From assembly GCA_025201705.1 (NCBI GenBank), contig MU616564.1, positions 7,185-71,184 of the forward strand: a stretch of 64,000 bases of DNA, written 5' to 3'. This DNA comes from Dissophora ornata (taxonomy: Eukaryota > Mortierellomycota > Mortierellomycetes > Mortierellales > Mortierellaceae). The position numbers and the translations under genes are program-made. Of the stretch, positions 1-12,864 are shown one piece after another. Each line of letters begins with the position of its first letter. The stretch's first letter is position 1. Below the pieces are notes generated by a model. The model was not told the DNA's origin. It searched no databases and was given only the letters and a program-made list of their open reading frames with translations.

Positions 1-942
1 CGGATGTGGGATGTCAAAACAGGAGATTGCCTCCACACCTTGAGCGGCCATGGCGGCATTGTTTCAAGTGTAGTGTATTCGCCCAAAGGATATCAGATTG
101 TGTCTGGCAGTGATGACAAGACAGTGCGTCTGTGGGATGTTGAAACAGGATATTGCCGTCACATCTTGAGCGGCCACAGCGACAATGTTTCTTGTGTCGT
201 GTATTCGCCAAACGGAGATCAAATTGCGTCTGGAAGTCATGACAAGACAGTGCGGCTGTGGGATGTTGAAACAGGATGTTGCCTCTACACCTTGCGCGGT
301 CATAGGGACATTGTTTCGAGTGTCGTGTATTCGCCTAAAGGAGGTCAGATTGTGTCTGGCAGTAGGGACTCCACTGTGCGACTGTGGGATGTTGAAACAG
401 GAAATTGTCGCCGCACGTTGAGCGGGCATAAGAACAGTGTTTCTTGTGTCGCGTATTCGCCAAATGGAGATCAAATTGCGTCTGGCAGTAATGACGAGAC
501 AGTGCGGTTGTGGGATGTTGAAACCGGAGATTGTCTCCGCACCTTGAGCGGCCATACCAGCAGTGTTTGGAGTGTCGTGTATTCGCCAAACGGAGATCAG
601 ATTGCGTCTGGCAGTGATGACAAGACAGTGCGGCTGTGGGACATTGAGTCGGGTGAGTGTCGTGTGGTGATTAAAAACTACTCTGACTACTCTTTGGAAA
701 AAGGCATCTTCTGGATGGTAACTTCCGACGTTAAATATATTGTTGCTGGATGTGGTAGTACAGTGCGGGTGTTGCATATCGTTGAAGATGGGAATGAGTG
801 TTGCGCACGGTTACATTGGAGATCCCCGCCAGTGATGCTTACTTTATTAGATACATCAATTCAAGGCGTGGGAGGGTTAAGCCGTCTGAATAAACAGCTC
901 TTATTGCAACGCGGGGCCGTAGGTGAACCGGCTCCGCTGTAG
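1..942 (+). CDS. WD40-repeat protein, 3' part (5' end outside window)
   Basis: The frame is open from base 1, so the gene starts left of the window; the ATG at 4 is only an internal Met. Five complete WD40 units and one degenerate unit are visible, with WD dipeptides at exact 126-base spacing (Trp codons at 7, 133, 259, 385, 511, 637), each unit 42 residues of the form WDVETG-C--TLSGH---VSSVVYSP. A roughly 100-residue non-repeat tail follows, ending in Leu-rich and basic residues, a tail type I associate with Mortierella WD40 proteins (from memory). WD40 propellers are protein-binding scaffolds; in such fungal families they often follow an NTPase domain, which cannot be seen here. Function unknown. 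Confidence 0.85.
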   Translation, partial: RMWDVKTGDCLHTLSGHGGIVSSVVYSPKGYQIVSGSDDKTVRLWDVETGYCRHILSGHSDNVSCVVYSPNGDQIASGSHDKTVRLWDVETGCCLYTLRGHRDIVSSVVYSPKGGQIVSGSRDSTVRLWDVETGNCRRTLSGHKNSVSCVAYSPNGDQIASGSNDETVRLWDVETGDCLRTLSGHTSSVWSVVYSPNGDQIASGSDDKTVRLWDIESGECRVVIKNYSDYSLEKGIFWMVTSDVKYIVAGCGSTVRVLHIVEDGNECCARLHWRSPPVMLTLLDTSIQGVGGLSRLNKQLLLQRGAVGEPAPL

Positions 943-2007
943 ATAGAGCATTTGCGAAGAGAATGTGAAGATAGCTAGCATGATAAACTCTTGCACTCAT
1001 CAAGCTGCTGGACACTGAAGTTTGAGAATATTCCAAAAACCAATCCTACCATTGGGAAGCTGGATGAATCCACCGCTGTCCTTTAGTCTGACTAGATGAC
1101 GAATATCCAAGCAGGAGCTTGTCCACGAAACATGTGACCCGTACAACGGCTACTGTGCCCAAGCTACGTGTGAACCGCTGAGGACTAGAGCAAGAAAGAC
1201 CAGCCTTTTGAATGATTCCAATACACTTTTCTACATTGTGTTTTATTCACGAGGTTGTTCTACAAACGAGAATATTCAATCCCACTACAGATGGCCCATC
1301 CGCGACTCACAACGAAATCATCCTCATGAACAGTCAACATAGCACAGTGCCTTGACCTCCATGCTCTTGGAGAAGACCCGCAGATATTCCTCAAAATGAA
1401 GCAAGGCGATGCACAGAGGCGGTCGATAAAAGCAAGTTAGAGGTGTCCTCTTTTTTTTGGACGTCAACCAACATATACATACATACGAAACACATTACTT
1501 TTTTTTATTTGTTAGTATTTCGATCTGCGCTCGAATTGTTGTGTCAATTGAAGCATTGTGTTTATGAATTGAGAACGGATGTATGAGAGATGTGTTGATG
1601 TACCGCTTGAGAATTATGAAAATCAAGTTGTGTGGACAAAAGAAAGCGTCGTTTCTAGATGTTCATGAAAGTTATGCGGTTCGGAGTTTTGTTTGGAATT
1701 ATCGCAATTGCAGTTTATTGCTGTGCCAGGAACAAGTTCTTTCAGTACCCACCAGCATGATTACAGGAACAAAGACCAATTCGACGCAGTCTATGTGGGT
1801 TGGCTACAAACAGCAGGGAAATGTTAAACAGATACGATTACAGGAGAGTTCTTGACTCGATGATCAAATTCTGCAGATCCCTCTCATCTACCTCTCCGCG
1901 CAACATCGGCGGAGCCATCGAAAGGGCGTCGACTCTTTGTGTCCGTAATATGAATTCTTGAAAATGCTTTTTTATTTTTTGCCTAACTTTGCCTTGTCTT
2001 TTTTTTT
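943..2007. other. intergenic, no gene seen
   Basis: About 1.06 kb between the WD40 gene and the 3' end of DAHP synthase. Only short unconvincing ORFs and T-rich runs (near 1450 and 1500) are present. It presumably holds the 3' UTRs of the two converging genes. Confidence 0.6.
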
Positions 2008-3283
<1,276 letters not shown>

Positions 3284-4313
3284 TTTGTCGAGCGTATTAT
3301 ATAGTGGTGGAGAAAAAAAATTGATTTCGGTTTGTTTACAGTGAGATGGTTGTTTGTGTGATAGATGAGGTGCAGATTGAAGATCGAAGGGGGTGGGGGT
3401 GGGTGCGGGTATAGTCCTGTGGGTAGTGCTGGTAATTAAAGAGCAAAGAAGTAGAGGGTTAGAAGGGTGGAGGAAGGAGTTGGTGCCTGGCCGGACAGGG
3501 GTGGCTATTTATGTGAAAACGAAAGGGCCCGTTATCTCTCGGGTTTGCGATTAGTCGATGTGAGCTGTTCGGCCCCCGCGCACTGCATGCATGTGCGGAA
3601 CTTGATGAATGGGAGTGCGATCGGTAGGTTCTCCCATCTGCGTGGACCGAGACAGGGCATCACTGGTTGCTGCTGTCTCGGTCCGTCCGCCACTGTTCTA
3701 GGAGGAAACTCTTCGAGTCATCGAATTTGTGGTTGCTCGCCCCTCCTCAGGCCTCATTCTCCGATCCAACAACATGGCAATCTCCACTCAAATCCCCGCA
3801 CAGCGACACATGAAGATTGATCAAAAAAATTAAGGCACACAAACGCCTTGACTCATCATTTTCTGCTCTGTTTTTTTACATTTTAGTGTGTACTCCACTC
3901 CACGCCATCCTGTCGAGTCACAGCAAAAAATAAAAAAAGTTCGAGTCAACAACGACGTGTCCGTGTCCCTCTGCAGATCCTCATTCCTCTGTGTCCCCCC
4001 CTTTTTTTCCTTTGCTCCCACTAACTTGCTCTCTTGTTATCGAATTGACAATGTCGCCTTCTCTTTGCAAGCCCCGACAACTCATTTTCTTTTAGTTCTC
4101 CGGCAACTCGTTCACCTGTCGCACCATAGCGCAGCACAATCTGGAGCGCCTCTCTCCCTACTACAGTACTTTGGAGTGTATCTTTTCTCTTTTAATTGTC
4201 TTTTTTCTTTTTTCTTGTTTTTTCTTTTTTGTGATCGTTCGATATAATTAAAATGAAATCAGAGCAAATAAACAACATGATTATCATCTCGCAATGCTTA
4301 TTGGCCCAGACAT
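3284..4313. other. intergenic, 5' region of DAHP synthase and 3' region of the eIF4E-like gene
   Basis: About 1 kb without a supportable gene. G-rich stretch near 3390-3410, TATATA-like motif near 3296-3302 just upstream of the DAHP synthase start, and the bZIP-like sites listed separately. Short ORFs here have no recognisable content. Confidence 0.6.
3713..3948. promoter_or_regulatory. cluster of Gcn4/CPC1-like sites upstream of DAHP synthase
   Basis: One perfect TGACTCA (3849-3855) and three copies of TCGAGTCA (3713-3720, 3913-3920, 3941-3948), 430-665 bases upstream of the DAHP synthase start. TGASTCA is the known binding site of Gcn4/CPC1-type bZIP factors that induce amino-acid biosynthesis genes; the TCGAGTCA copies deviate in the first half-site. 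Regulation is inferred. Confidence 0.35.
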
Positions 4314-7300
4314 TCATTGTTGGCCCTGTCGCTCCTTCTCTCGCTGTTCTTTCAATTGTTGTTGATGCTTCGCTTCTGACGCCGCAATCGCCGCCGCTGC
4401 CATCGCTCGCACCTTTTCATCCCGCAACCGATCCTTTTCCGCCTTCTCCTTCTCAAACCGCTCCTTGCCCAGTTGCATGATCCGTTCCTGCTCTTTCAAA
4501 GCATCCCTGTCCCGGTCCCGCTCTCGTTCCCGCTCGCGCTCTCGGAGTAATTTCTGTTGTTGCTGGTGTTGTGAAAACGCCTCAAACGACTGGAACTCGC
4601 TCATCCTGGGTGTCATCGGTAGCAACGGACTCGACAGTCCATGAAATGCATTCGTTACAGGCGTTGATACCGCAGACGCTATTGACGTCGGTGTCGATAC
4701 TCCAGGCGTTGCACTTGCAGATGCCTCCTTCTTCGACTTTTCCTGCCGGCCATCAAAGTGCTTCTTGTACTTTGCAATCTTGACAAGTTCATCTGCTCCA
4801 CTCGCTGCCAACTCTTGACACAATACTCCTCGAATGTGCGCCAAAGCCTCGGGCGTATCGTCCGCACCAAGCCACACCTCCACGCGATCGCCTCTGGCTC
4901 TACGAGCAAACACTAATTATTTTTCAAACCAGGGGGGTTAGAAATCCATACACTACGTACTACACATACAGTAGCACATTTTCGCTAAAAGCATCGCAAA
5001 ACTCACCGGCTCCGGTTCCCTCGCCGTGATGATCCAGAACGTCTCCAGCCATCAAAATCAAAACAGTCTCCCAGACAATGTCCAGCTGTGCACGCGGTGG
5101 ACATATCGTCAAGCGACCTCCATACTTGTTCTTCGGATCCTCCCACATGGGCTTGATTCCCTTCTTGAACCAATGCAAATTTTGGTTCACCTTCATGGTT
5201 GCAGGTCGAACACGCTCACGTACGTATTTCCAGGATGTAGCGAATTGAGGGACAGTATGACATGAAAACAAGGGCGTGATGGCGCTCGAGTACGCATCGT
5301 GGACTCCAGACTTGTCTTTGGCCCGAGATGTATCCGAGAAGAACAATGTCCTATTAAAACGATACAACGAAACGTACGTCAAGATTATATTTCCTTAAAA
5401 CATCCAAGGTCAATAATTTCGCATTGTGCATTTTTTTTTTACCATTCATCAGAAAGAGGCATCTCGTCTGGATATTGCCTCGCTGACAAAAACGAGCGGA
5501 TGCGCTCTAGCTCCTCCAATTGAGCATCTCCTTTAGCCCAGTTGGGGAAAAAGCCATTCTGGATCATGGGTGTTGTCACCATCTGCAAACGTCCATAATA
5601 GTCGTCGTCGTCATCACCAAAATCGCCACCAGGGGTCATCGGTGTGCGAGGCGCATGCATAGGTCGCATCGAGAAATAGTCTGGCGGTCCATCACGCGCG
5701 CTTCTGGGTGAGAACATTGCCTGCCCACCCTCACTCAAAGTCTGTAAGTTGTTGTTCTGGCGTGTGCTCAACAGTCGTGCAGGGCGAGGACCGCGACGCT
5801 TCAAATCTGACTCAACAACGGTGCTCATATTAGGGCTGCGTGGTGCTGAAGCGGCTGTTGGGCTCATTGGTGGATCTACCGCGGCTGAGTGCGAAGGAGC
5901 AACATTGCTTGGGGGCTCGACCACAGGGGCAGGAGCAGATAGAGAAGTGGGCGCAGCACCATTCGCGGAGGGTGGTCCTGCGCTAGCCAACGTCATATTA
6001 TGGGTTGGTACCCAAGATGGCGTCTGGGGCACAGGGGGGACAGATTCATTGGACGACCCTTGACTGGAGCTGTTGTCGGCATGAGCGCGGCTGCGGGACC
6101 TAGACCTAGACCGCGATCGAGTCCTAGTCTTTTTAGGCTGATCTGTGGCCCCGCTTTGCTTGCTACCTGCAGCATCCTGCTGTTGCGTCTCGTCCAGTAC
6201 AGCCGACTCTAGTTGATCAGCTGCCTCCTTGTCCGAGTCCTGCTGCTGAGTACCGTCCAAGCTTTTGTCCTTGCGATTCCTATGACTTCTAGAGCGACGG
6301 CGACGACTAGGTGTGGTAGGTGTGGTAGGTGACCCTGGAGTCGACTTTTCTTCCACGCTGTTATTTCCTGCGAGGTTTAAAGGGGGTGGCAGTGCTTTTC
6401 TGGGGCGACTAGATGAGTTGGCCATAGGGTTGGGAATCTCTGCAGCCGGTGCAAGTGGTCCTGTTGCTGCTGCTGAAGCTGGAGTGTCTTCCTTATCCGG
6501 AGTCGGCGAGAGGAGTTGGAGGGGGCGCTGGGTATCTGCGACAGAGGACTTTCTTTGACCATTCGTGGCAGCACCATTACTCGACTTGATTTCAGCAGCA
6601 CTCCTCAGGCGGCTGTTGGGGGGCCTATAAGGCTGCGAGGGTACTGGCGAAGCAATAGCTGGTGGCTTCGAGGACAAGTCTTCGTCCAAGCTCACCATAG
6701 AGGCCCATGACATACGCTTGTCCACAACTGTATTGCGAGTGGCCGGCCGTGTTGAGTCCTGAGCAAGCATAGATTTCTCAGCAACTCCAAAACTGTGCTG
6801 CTCCGAGTGTGGCTGCTCTGTTGTGGTTTCCTCCTCGTGCTCATATTCATAAAACTCAAAATCATGCACGTTTCCAACTGGAAGTCGATGAGCACAAGTG
6901 ATCCCCTGTTGCTGACCAGGCAGCTTGACAGAGATGATCGAGGTGGGATAATAGAGTGCGGTGTGGTGATAGGCGAGCTTGCGCTTGCGCGCGAATGGAG
7001 AGATGGGTAGCGAGGTCGGGCCAGCCGCCCCTGGGAGCAAAAGTCGAGGTGAGGTGTATGGTGAGGGGAATTCGTGAGGGATGGAGTAGGCAAAAAATGG
7101 TGGCACAGAGACGTTGGAACGGTCACGCGCAGTCCTGCCCGAAACCAAGGAACTGGGTCGCGAGGAAACCGATGGGGAAAGAAGAGGCGCCGAGAAGGTG
7201 TCGCGGAGAGGTGTCGAGGGAGCACTAGCCGAGTCCAGTGTAGAGGCCCGCCATGCAGAGTCCAGCTGCAGATGGGCGAGACCTTGTCCTGGAGACTTGT

Positions 7301-8165
7301 CAGCGGGCTCCGGCACCGATGGCTGTGAATCTTGCGTGGGCGAGGATGTTGCAGGGGTGGTCGATGTGGTCGAGATCTCATCTGCAAGTTCTTCAGAAGC
7401 TGCGTCTAGAACCACAGAAGCGGAATTGACTTCTGATATAGCCGGTAAAGAAGCGCCAGAGTTAAACACGTGTGATGATCTTGCTCTTGTCTCCGACGCG
7501 GCGGGTACTCCTGGGGCGATCGGGGTAATAGATCCTGCAGAGGCGTCTGTGTTACTGGATACGACAGCGAGTGGCGGCAAATCCATCAAGTCCGTCGAAA
7601 CTGCTGCAATGGCCTGCTTCAGGTCCTGCACAGTGACAGTAGAGCCGTTTCTACTATGTGTGCGATAATGAGTCTTGAGGTGCTGCTGGTTTTTTGGCGG
7701 CGCCAAAGATCCATTCGTAAGAGATACAGAGATTCGGTGGTTCTCGCCATCGGAGAATGCTGGCGCCGAGGACGCTTTATCGGTGTCGACCGCGTTGCTG
7801 GTGTTGGTGTCGGAGGAGGAGGTGAAGGTGATGACTGTTGAGGGTGCAAGCACACTTTCTTTGAGATCCTTGTGAAGCCCGTTACCATTGGCGGGATGCG
7901 CCGAGGATGGTGGGGTCTGTGGTTTTGGAAAGACAAAGTCCGGGCGAAGACCTTCGCCAAGTCCGCGTGATTTTCGTCTAGCTTGCATCGCGGCCTTGAC
8001 AGCAGCGGCGGAGGATGGGGCTGCTGATGCATTCGACTCTGCGGCGACTAGGGCGAAGGTGGCTCCTGCATCTGTTCCTGCAGCGGCGGCAGCGGCGGTT
8101 GAGATTAGCTGATGAGCCTTTGGGGAGGATGATGGGACTTTGTCCGACTGGCTGGAGGCGGACAT
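4314..8165 (-). CDS. eIF4E-family cap-binding protein, 4EHP (class II)-like, with very long disordered N-terminus
   Basis: Three exons, 8165-5443, 5350-5007 and 4912-4314 (introns 5442-5351 phase 2, 5006-4913 phase 1), 1221 aa. Residues 1 to about 905 are low-complexity, rich in Ser, Pro, Ala and Thr, with an RS-rich stretch (coding DNA near 6060-6130). The eIF4E domain follows, about residues 908-1080: a WTLFFSDTS start, then GIKPMWEDPKNKYGG, which carries the cap-stacking Trp and the Glu of family members, and a Gly-Ala-Val turn. The position of the first cap-binding Trp of class I eIF4E appears to be Tyr (DAYSSAI), as in 4EHP/eIF4E2. A charged R/E/D/K-rich coiled-coil tail of about 100 aa ends the protein. 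Canonical eIF4E is about 210 aa, so this is a derived cap-binding regulator, perhaps a translational repressor; that role is inferred. Confidence 0.85.
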
Positions 8166-8584
8166 TTCGTGGAGATCAAAATTCTACGGCGGACACTTTC
8201 TAGGTCAGGTTGCGGGGTAGGATGAAGCAAATTAGCGCGGGCTGAGGGGATGAGTGATGGACAGATTATGGTAGAATGCAAATGAGGATGCTTTTGAAAA
8301 GAGACTGAGAGAGAGGAGGAAGAGAGAAGAGAGAAGAAAGAAGAGAGAAAGAAAGAAAGAGAGAAACAGTAAGCAGAGTGGACCAGCGGTTCTTCAGCGC
8401 TGCTCTCTCTCTGCTCTCTGCGCTCTCGTCTCTCTTCTCCGCAGAGAGAGTTTTTGGATGTGGGAATCTGGTGTAGTATTGACTGAATACACCTTTAATG
8501 CCCTTTAGAGTTTATGATTCTGTAGCTCTTTCATATCACTGTCCTCGCCCTCGTTTATGTTGTTCCGTCGCTGACATTTATTGT

Positions 8585-8668
8585 TACTGATGATGTTGAT
8601 GATGTTGATGATGTTGATGTTGTTGATGCTGTTGCTGTTGTTGTTGTTGTTGTTGTTGCTGTTGTTGT
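8585..8668. repeat. TGATGT/TGTTGT microsatellite
   Basis: Imperfect tri/hexanucleotide tandem repeat, first TGATGT-like then TGT units. Non-coding; the apparent poly-Leu ORF across it is a by-product. Confidence 0.85.
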
Positions 8669-10159
8669 CGCGCTGCCCCACCCTTTCTCTCTCCCAATCC
8701 TCGTCCCGGATGAGTCTATGTAGCTACCGGGGAGTCACCCTCTGCAACCCATTATTTACCCGCATCATCGCCGCCATGACGCCGATCTCGGTCAAACACG
8801 CGACAGAAAACAGGCTTAGACACCAATGTGTCAAAGCTACTTTTATTTTTATATTGTGTGGATCTGATCTAATTGCGAATAGCCGATTGCCCGAATGGCT
8901 GGTGATCCCCCTCCTCGCGCGTTCTTTGGAATACGTCGTGGCATTACATCCCCTCAATCACACACACACACACCCCTGTGGCCCATTTCGCAGCTGAAAG
9001 TGTACAAAAAGACCCAGAGAAGAGACCGAGAGCAAGAGGGAGATTATGAGAGACAGAGAGGAAGAGAGAGAGAAAGAGAGAGAGGCGGCGTCGTAAATTA
9101 AAGCGCATTAGCGATGGTGCAACCTATCCACTTCTTGTCGATAAATGACTCTCATGAGCATGCTCACCGCCTGAGCTGAGCGAGGACTGATCCCGAAACG
9201 CTGTGAGCACCACCTCCACCAAGCATAGAGGACAGGTTCCCCCTAGCCTCGCTTGCATGTGGGATATTGCTGATCTGCACACAGAAAGAGGCCACTCCTT
9301 TTGCCACAAAACAACAACACAAAAACCAAAAGAATAGTGTGGGCGCCCAAATGTCATAATAAAGTTTCTCGAAAGAGAACAAAATGAAATTTCATTCGAC
9401 TCGCGTCCTGGTCTTGCGCGACCGATTGCCGGGCGCCGACTGATCCACCGGCAGCCTCATTTGAACAGAAACCACCAGGACCTTTGGGGGAGGGGAGGGG
9501 AAATGGGCGTTTCGGGACAGCACATGTCTGGAACCTTGATGACAAGCCATGCAGACCTGCACGAGAGCAATGAACACCGACCACATGCTGCATGACTTTA
9601 ACCTGCAACTGACAGCACGCGCGTGGACGGCATTGTTCCTGTCGTTCCCTGATTTCCTCGATTCATTTTGCACAACGGGAGGGATATTGCGAGGCGCATC
9701 ACCAGCGCGCTTCACACTCGCTTTCCTCAGCCGCTCCACTCCTTCCTTTGCTCTCTCTCTCTCTCTCACACACACTCATTCTCTCGCTCTCGTTCTCTCT
9801 TTCTCTCATTCTCAATCTAGTCCAGTGTAACCACATTTGTGCAAACCAGTCGGCATCAGTTATCAGTTATCAGTAACATCAACGCCGACAGATTCATTTG
9901 TGCGCGTGTTGTATTTCGTTCTTTTTTGTTTTGTACGCATCCTAAAAATAACAGCGCGCCATGACAAGGCTCGGTCAGGCGGTCTAGCAATTGGTGAGGG
10001 GATACTTGGAACCAATAGGAAAGAAAGATGTAGTCGCCTCTCTCATCGCCGACTTACAAAGTCGCAAAAGGAAACAAAAGTGTGAATGGATACGAGTAAA
10101 TACCTTGAAGAACAGAACAAAAGACCCTCGAGGTGGTACCTGCCCACGTCCGCGCTCGC

Positions 10160-10162
<3 letters not shown>

Positions 10163-10190
<28 letters not shown>
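10163..10190. repeat. T homopolymer, 28 bases
   Basis: Uninterrupted T run in intergenic DNA. Confidence 0.9.
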
Positions 10191-10920
10191 CCTGTCGTCT
10201 GAACAGAGATATTGCATGAACAATGTCGACCTTTCGCCCGCGTTCGCCAATATCATGCTGCTCATTAACATGCATAATCGATTCTTTTTTCTTTCTTTCT
10301 TCTTTAAGGAAGGGCCATATGTATTTTTTAGCGGTGCTCATGTGGACGCGGCTGCTGCATGGAGAGCATTCTTTAGCCCCTCTTAATTACGATTGCATTC
10401 CGAAGAAGGATAGCGTATGTACTCTACATGGATAGGACGCGTCCCTGCTCTACCCGTAGAAGATGAGCAGTATGCAAAGTTCATATCCGTAGAAAAGCAA
10501 CGCGCGGGCAGCCCCACTTCGGCGCAAATTCCCATGATGTGGAGAGAGGATCCCTTCGCGTACCCCCGTTTCCTACTCAGACTCGTATTTTTGTACATGT
10601 ATTTCGTCGCAACGGACGGACGAAATAAAATTTTGTGCCCGTCCCTGGGACGTTCGTTGACGATAGTCCGTGGGTACTTCTTCCTTCTCTCTCCGTGCTA
10701 CTCTGTGTTTCTGCAAGGACAAAACTGCCTCCTTTGACCTCCTCAACTCCCCCCTCCCCCCTCCTCCTCCTGTTCCGTCCCGCTCCCTTCCCCTCCCTTC
10801 TTCGCTAACTCGTCGTTCCTTTTTTAGCCGTTGCCGGATATTTCTCCTTCGTTTTCTGCCCCATACCTCTCGCCTCATTGACAATTCGTCCCACGTTTCT
10901 GACCCATACCAAATCAACGA

Positions 10921-12512
10921 ATGCCGAAATCATACACAGGAAGCGTCGCAACGGTAAACAAAACCTCATTCCAATCCGAGCAGAGCAAAGGAGAAGGGGG
11001 GGCATATGGCAATCGTTGAGATCTTGAAGATCCGAATTTCAGGAACCAGGAACTGCAAAGACCTTGCAATGGAGCCATTTGAGAAATGGGCTTGCTCTTC
11101 ATTCCGCAGTGCTGAAACCACGCTGATCTCGAGAGGAAAAAAAACAACAAACAAACAAACGCTGGATCGGATCCATATGCTAACGTTCGCCCCCACTTTT
11201 TCATCTGCTTTTGCACCAATAGGACCAAGCATTGGCCGGATTCACTGGCGGTGCAGTCTCAACAATATGTCTCCATCCTCTAGACCTGATCAAAACACGC
11301 TTCCAAGGTAAAAAAAAAGACATCACAAGGAACATGATACCTTGATCTGCCAGGTGAAGAGGGCTACGTTGTTAACAGACCTGGAATGTTTTTTAGTCAA
11401 CGCTTCGCAATCATCACCTCGGATCGGAGGCACACTCCGCAGCTTTCAACAGATCTTCAGGAATGAAGGCTTCCGACACGGACTCTACCGTGGATTGACA
11501 CCGAATTTTGCAGGAGCCACTGTTTCATGGGGCCTCTACTTTTATCTCTATGCGGGCATCAAGGCTAAAATGCCTGTTGATCCTAACACAGGGAGACTTG
11601 GCCCTGGACAACATATGACTGCCAGTATGCTCGGAGGTGCAATGACGGCAGTGGTGACGAACCCGTTCTGGGTGATCAAGACGAGGATGTGTACGACCAA
11701 GAAGACAGATCCTGGCGCGTATCGGAGCCTCGTCGGAGGGCTCGTCACACTGGTCAAGACCGAGGGTATCAAGGGCTTGTACCGTGGCATCGTGCCAGCA
11801 CTTTTTGGAGTCAGCCATGGAGCAGTCCAGTTTGTGGCGTATGAACAATTGAAGTACTGGAGACAGGAGGTCAAGAGGAAGAACTGGGAGAAACACTTTC
11901 TAGAGGAGATCCACGGCAAGTCGAGTGCGCTCATCTCCGGTACAGAGGGCGGTGTTCAATCCTCGGAAAGGACAGGAGTCACCATGGATGCAAAGACATT
12001 TGAGAAACTGAAAGAGACGAGGCTATTGGAGATGAAGCATGACTGGGAGACACTTTCGACAGTCGAGTACCTGTGCATGGCTGCGTCTTCAAAGGTCGCA
12101 GCTACAGTGGCAACCTATCCTTACCAGGTCCTCAGGTCGAGATTACAAATGATGAGTAATCCGCAGAGTGGAGTTGTTTACACTGGAGTGATTGACTGCG
12201 TCCGTAAAATCAAGAGGTAAGAGCATCTCTCTTTGTAATGAAATAGTTCCAATGATACTTGATACCACTGGAGCTAAGTTGGTCTTCAAATTGCCTGGTT
12301 ATTTTAGAGCGGAGGGACTCTTAGGATTCTACAAGGGCGTGGCACCAAATGTGATCCGAGTGCTCCCAGGGACATGCATCACATTCCTTGTCTACGAGAC
12401 CGTCAGTGCTTGGTGTCGCAAACATGCTCGATATGGGGCTCACAAGGAGCAGCGACGACTTGCGCCACCAAAACGAATTTGCGCGGCGCCACTGAGCGTT
12501 CAATGGATTTGA
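10921..12512 (+). CDS. FLX1: mitochondrial carrier, FAD/folate (Flx1/SLC25A32) type
   Basis: Inner mitochondrial membrane solute carrier; the closest family is the FAD/folate transporters. Four exons: 10921-10953, 11223-11307, 11397-12216, 12308-12512, all GT-AG and in frame, 380 aa. The three carrier signatures are visible: [18 protein letters not shown] and the divergent third one PYQVLRSRL, whose Q in place of the acidic residue is typical of SLC25A32. Also seen are [30 protein letters not shown] and [17 protein letters not shown] loop of about 60 aa between the second and third repeats is longer than in the human protein. The 11-residue first exon is the least certain part; it starts with ATG at 10921 and its donor gives the right phase. 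An AATAAA lies at 12717-12722. Confidence 0.9.
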
Positions 12513-12864
12513 TCCAATTTATACACTTTTTTTTTTTTCCTGCATACTTTTCATATCATGTTTTCATAGACAAGTGGGGGACTCTTTCCCAAACAACATT
12601 CGCATTCGCATCATTATTCTTTGTGTTTATTGTTATGTTTCTTTTTTTTTATCTGACTATCGGAGCGATCCGCGGCCACATAATGACTTATCTTTTAATG
12701 ACATCCACGACTCTGAAATAAAGAAAAAAAATGTGAACGATAGAGACGATGCCGATCCCGCAATGGCGGACTGGGCAACTCGATGACCAGTGACTTTTTT
12801 TTTAGACCCTTCTTTGTGAAGTGATGTGTGTGTTAATATACAAGTGTGTTTTTTATTTTATTTT
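12513..12864. other. convergent intergenic region
   Basis: About 350 bases between the stop codons of the carrier (+) and the Mic12-like gene (-). A poly(A)-signal-like AATAAA at 12717-12722 fits the carrier. No gene seen. Confidence 0.6.

Larger units (their letters stand above)
8166..10920. other. long divergent intergenic region with microsatellites
   Basis: 2.75 kb between the divergently transcribed eIF4E-like and carrier genes, with no gene I can support. It holds GA-rich tracts (8299-8367, 9004-9090), CT-rich tracts (8401-8440, 9750-9815), a TGATGT/TGTTGT repeat (8585-8668), a short CA run near 8960 and a 28-base T run (10163-10190). ORFs inside translate these repeats into homopolymers and are not genes. 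Confidence 0.6.

Noticed and set aside
1..660. CRISPR-like regular spacing (126-base units here, 84-base units at 58880-59300)
   Set aside because: The whole unit is conserved, including the would-be spacers, and both are protein-coding repeats in a eukaryotic genome.
64..777. Long ORFs on the minus strand and in other frames across the WD40 repeats
   Set aside because: They repeat with the same 126-base period because they mirror the coding repeats; no independent protein features.
5749..7668. Several plus-strand ORFs opposite the eIF4E-like first exon
   Set aside because: Shadows of a low-complexity, GC-rich exon on the other strand.
8581..8997. ORF with a poly-Leu start
   Set aside because: Product of the TGT microsatellite; no domain or start context.
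9984..10386. ORFs with poly-Lys or poly-Phe around the T28 run
   Set aside because: Translated homopolymer only.
10417..10737. 106-codon ORF upstream of the carrier gene
   Set aside because: No recognisable feature, and the overlapping minus-strand ORF looks equally plausible; probably non-coding promoter DNA.
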